Of a DNA stretch of 64,000 nt, positions 62,850 to 64,000 are shown piece by piece. The stretch is from Lentilactobacillus kisonensis DSM 19906 = JCM 15041 (GTDB lineage: Bacteria; Bacillota; Bacilli; Lactobacillales; Lactobacillaceae), in NCBI RefSeq assembly GCF_001434135.1, contig NZ_AZEB01000006.1:1-64000 (forward strand), written 5' to 3'. The notes beneath the pieces are model-generated. The model worked only from the letters and a program-made list of their open reading frames with translations. It searched no databases and had not been told where the DNA came from. The position numbers and the translations under genes are program-made. Each line of letters starts with the position of its first letter. The first letter of the stretch is position 1.

Positions 62850-62967
62850 GTGAGCGAAGCAAAGCGGTTAGAAAGCGGAGCCTAAGTTGCTCCTGCCGAA
62901 AGCCATGGGTTTGGGCTTTTGGCAGGAGTAGCTTAGGTGCAGCTTTCTGCTTTGCGGAGCGGTCCTA
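62850..62967 (+). repeat. ~120-bp hairpin repeat, full copy
   Basis: AGTGAGCGA to GGTCCTA. The stem CTCCTGCC pairs with GGCAGGAG. Nearly identical to 19222-19340. The AGTGAGC end joins the HAD gene stop. Confidence 0.92.
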
Positions 62968-62981
62968 GTCTATATGAGATA

Positions 62982-63226
62982 GGACGACAACGAGGTTGCC
63001 AAGAATTATTAATCTCTGGGCTTGGAATTTTTGCTGGTGCTTACGCGCAGCTTTCTGCTTTGCGGAGGCTCTTTCCATGATTCAGCGATTATTGATGCTT
63101 CATTCAAGCAACAATTGTTTGCTTTTCAAAGCACGGTCAAGAACATATCAAAGTGATTGTTCTTTTTATTACTTTGTAAATCAAGACATCGCTAATTTAT
63201 GGAAAGAGCCTTTGCGAGCTGTCCTA
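62982..63226 (+). repeat. partial hairpin repeat interrupted by a MITE
   Basis: Right-half sequence of the family (GGGCTTGGAATTTTTGCTGG, then GCTTACGCGCAGCTTTCTGC) is split after TTTGCGGA at 63066 and resumes TTTGCGAGCTGTCCTA at 63211. The left half is missing. Confidence 0.75.
63067..63210. mobile_element. 144-bp MITE nested in hairpin repeat
   Basis: The ends are inverted repeats: GGCTCTTTCCAT at the left and ATGGAAAGAGCC at the right, extending imperfectly to about 23 bp. TTTGCGGA/TTTGCGAG on either side is a probable 8-bp target duplication with one change. No transposase inside. The ends resemble ISL3-family termini, which also make 8-bp duplications. Inferred non-autonomous element. 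Confidence 0.75.
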
Positions 63227-63240
63227 ATCTATATGAAATA

Positions 63241-63333
63241 GGACGACAACGGGGCGGCCAAGGAGTCGGGAATCCCCGATTTTTAGTGATTACGCTTAAT
63301 GTATAGCTCCCTGCATTACGCAGTTGTCCTATT
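63241..63333 (+). repeat. worn partial hairpin repeat
   Basis: AGGACGACAACGGGG... repeats the segment near 62980 and ends in GCAGTTGTCCTA. The block TCTATATGA-ATAGGACGACAACG recurs about 258 bp apart, so a segmental duplication happened here. Confidence 0.5.
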
Positions 63334-63456
63334 CTATGGATCAATTGAACGAATACCACGAGACTTTTTCACGGGTGTTTCCAATATTAAGGAAGCGTTC
63401 AATTTCGTTAAATGCTTTAAATTGTGATAGTTTAATATCAAAGTGAGGTTGGTAGT

Positions 63457-64000
63457 ATGAAGAAATTTTGGGGTATCTTATTAACCATTACGATACTTGC
63501 TGTAGTGGGGATGTCGAAAGTCGCTGTGTCCGCAAAGGCTTCATGGATAACGGGAACGAAGACCCTATGGACGCTGGTCGACTCAAATGGTGATGTGAAT
63601 CAACCAAGTTTGTATTCAACAAATATCACGCCTGGTAAGAATGCATATATTTGGAATTATCGTCATACGAAGCGAATTCATAATTTGAAAAATTATCCAA
63701 ATACGACGTGGTATGCCGTTCGAGGAATTTCAAAGAATCGCCATTTTTACTATCGAATCGGTAATTACAATAAGACGATTAAGGGATTGGTTTGGTCTGG
63801 CTACGTCAAAAAATACGTACAAAAAGCACCACGCGAATTTAAGACAGCTGCTCAATTCACGCATTACATTCAAACAGATCCTTCTCAGAAATTAACTCGA
63901 GCTGTTTTGAAGAAATTTCCAAATGTTCCAGTGAGTTTTGCGCTATCAAAATATGCGGGGCAGCGGTTTGATCTGTTTCCGACTAGCATTGATGGGTTTA
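63457..64000 (+). CDS. secreted protein, N-terminal part (runs off window)
   Basis: The open frame from ATG 63457 (GAGGTTGG upstream) has 181 codons with no stop at the window end. Signal peptide (about 1-26, ending VSA-K), then a tryptophan- and tyrosine-rich beta domain ('YIWNYRHTKRIHNLKN', 'TTWYAVRGISKNRHFYYRI', 'GLVWSGYVKKYVQ') that looks like the repeat surface domains of lactobacilli (SLAP/GW-like). The start of a second domain ('PVSFALSKYAGQRFDLF') follows. Identity needs the rest of the gene. Confidence 0.7.
   Translation, partial: MKKFWGILLTITILAVVGMSKVAVSAKASWITGTKTLWTLVDSNGDVNQPSLYSTNITPGKNAYIWNYRHTKRIHNLKNYPNTTWYAVRGISKNRHFYYRIGNYNKTIKGLVWSGYVKKYVQKAPREFKTAAQFTHYIQTDPSQKLTRAVLKKFPNVPVSFALSKYAGQRFDLFPTSIDGF

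Noticed and set aside
62996..63241. 81-residue + strand ORF
   Set aside because: It spans the right half of a hairpin repeat and the whole MITE, has no ribosome site, and its sequence is unlike a protein.
62850..63333. Repeat cluster as a replication origin or attachment site
   Set aside because: The elements are also found at many other loci with the same structure, and there is no integrase, DnaA-box cluster or plasmid gene nearby.
1..64000. CRISPR arrays, tRNA or rRNA genes
   Set aside because: No short direct repeats with regular spacers and no tRNA or rRNA signatures were found on reading; the many repeats are single hairpins at gene borders.

Overview
The window looks like the chromosome of a low-GC, Gram-positive lactic acid bacterium. 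A heterofermentative Lactobacillaceae, of the Lentilactobacillus/Levilactobacillus type, is my best guess. The reasons are a complete arginine deiminase locus with its own ArgR and Crp/Fnr regulators, a short-chain dehydrogenase of the Lactobacillus (R)-alcohol dehydrogenase type, an Apf-type lysozyme-like domain, several NTG/TTG-initiated genes with strong AGGAGG ribosome sites, and YfhO, DUF1275, DUF2252 and RNase Y proteins. No rRNA, tRNA, CRISPR array, prophage or intact insertion sequence was seen.

Layout. 1-1.7 kb: a probable type I toxin/antisense RNA locus and a type II antitoxin/toxin pair. 1.8-8.7 kb: a DacA carboxypeptidase, then a five-gene operon of a CUT1/Ugp-like ABC importer with a phosphodiesterase. 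9-16.4 kb: small membrane proteins, GNAT, AlkD, a tspO fragment, a DUF2975/HTH/CPBP/lipoprotein cluster and a decayed accessory stretch. 16.4-32.5 kb: an ABC-F protein, a secreted ADP-ribosyltransferase, TenA, SDR, an HTH/membrane-protein unit with two operators, an EndA-like nuclease, TetR, aldo-keto reductase, DedA, a P-type ATPase, GreA, a lipoprotein and an Apf-like protein. 33-38 kb: a xanthine/urate-type permease, LysR, and a GH65 phosphorylase gene with a nonsense codon. 38-48.7 kb: argR, yfhO, and arcA-arcB-arcC-arcR-arcD. 49-64 kb: HAD phosphatases, DUF2252, Ogt, RNase Y paralogue, 5'-nucleotidase, Na+/H+ antiporter, an Spx paralogue without its cysteines, and a secreted protein running off the end.

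The most unusual feature is a family of about 120-bp hairpin-forming intergenic repeats with more than twenty full, partial or worn copies. The variable stem sequences differ between copies but stay complementary within each copy, and a GGTTA bulge is conserved on one side. One end (AGTGAGC/AGTGC) consistently faces a gene: it lies 0-5 nt from stop codons, or 19-25 nt before start codons just outside the ribosome site. Copies bracket the ADP-ribosyltransferase gene, punctuate the arc operon, and one copy carries a nested 144-bp MITE.

How the genes work together: ArcA, ArcB and ArcC turn arginine into ornithine, ammonia, CO2 and ATP, ArcD exchanges arginine for ornithine, and ArgR and ArcR are the obvious regulators. 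The Ugp-like transporter with its phosphodiesterase suggests uptake and hydrolysis of an organophosphate or sugar ligand. Several genes are broken or lack key residues: GH65, tspO, Spx, ArgR, the phosphodiesterase and the RNase Y KH loop. All functional calls are by motif recognition from the sequence alone.
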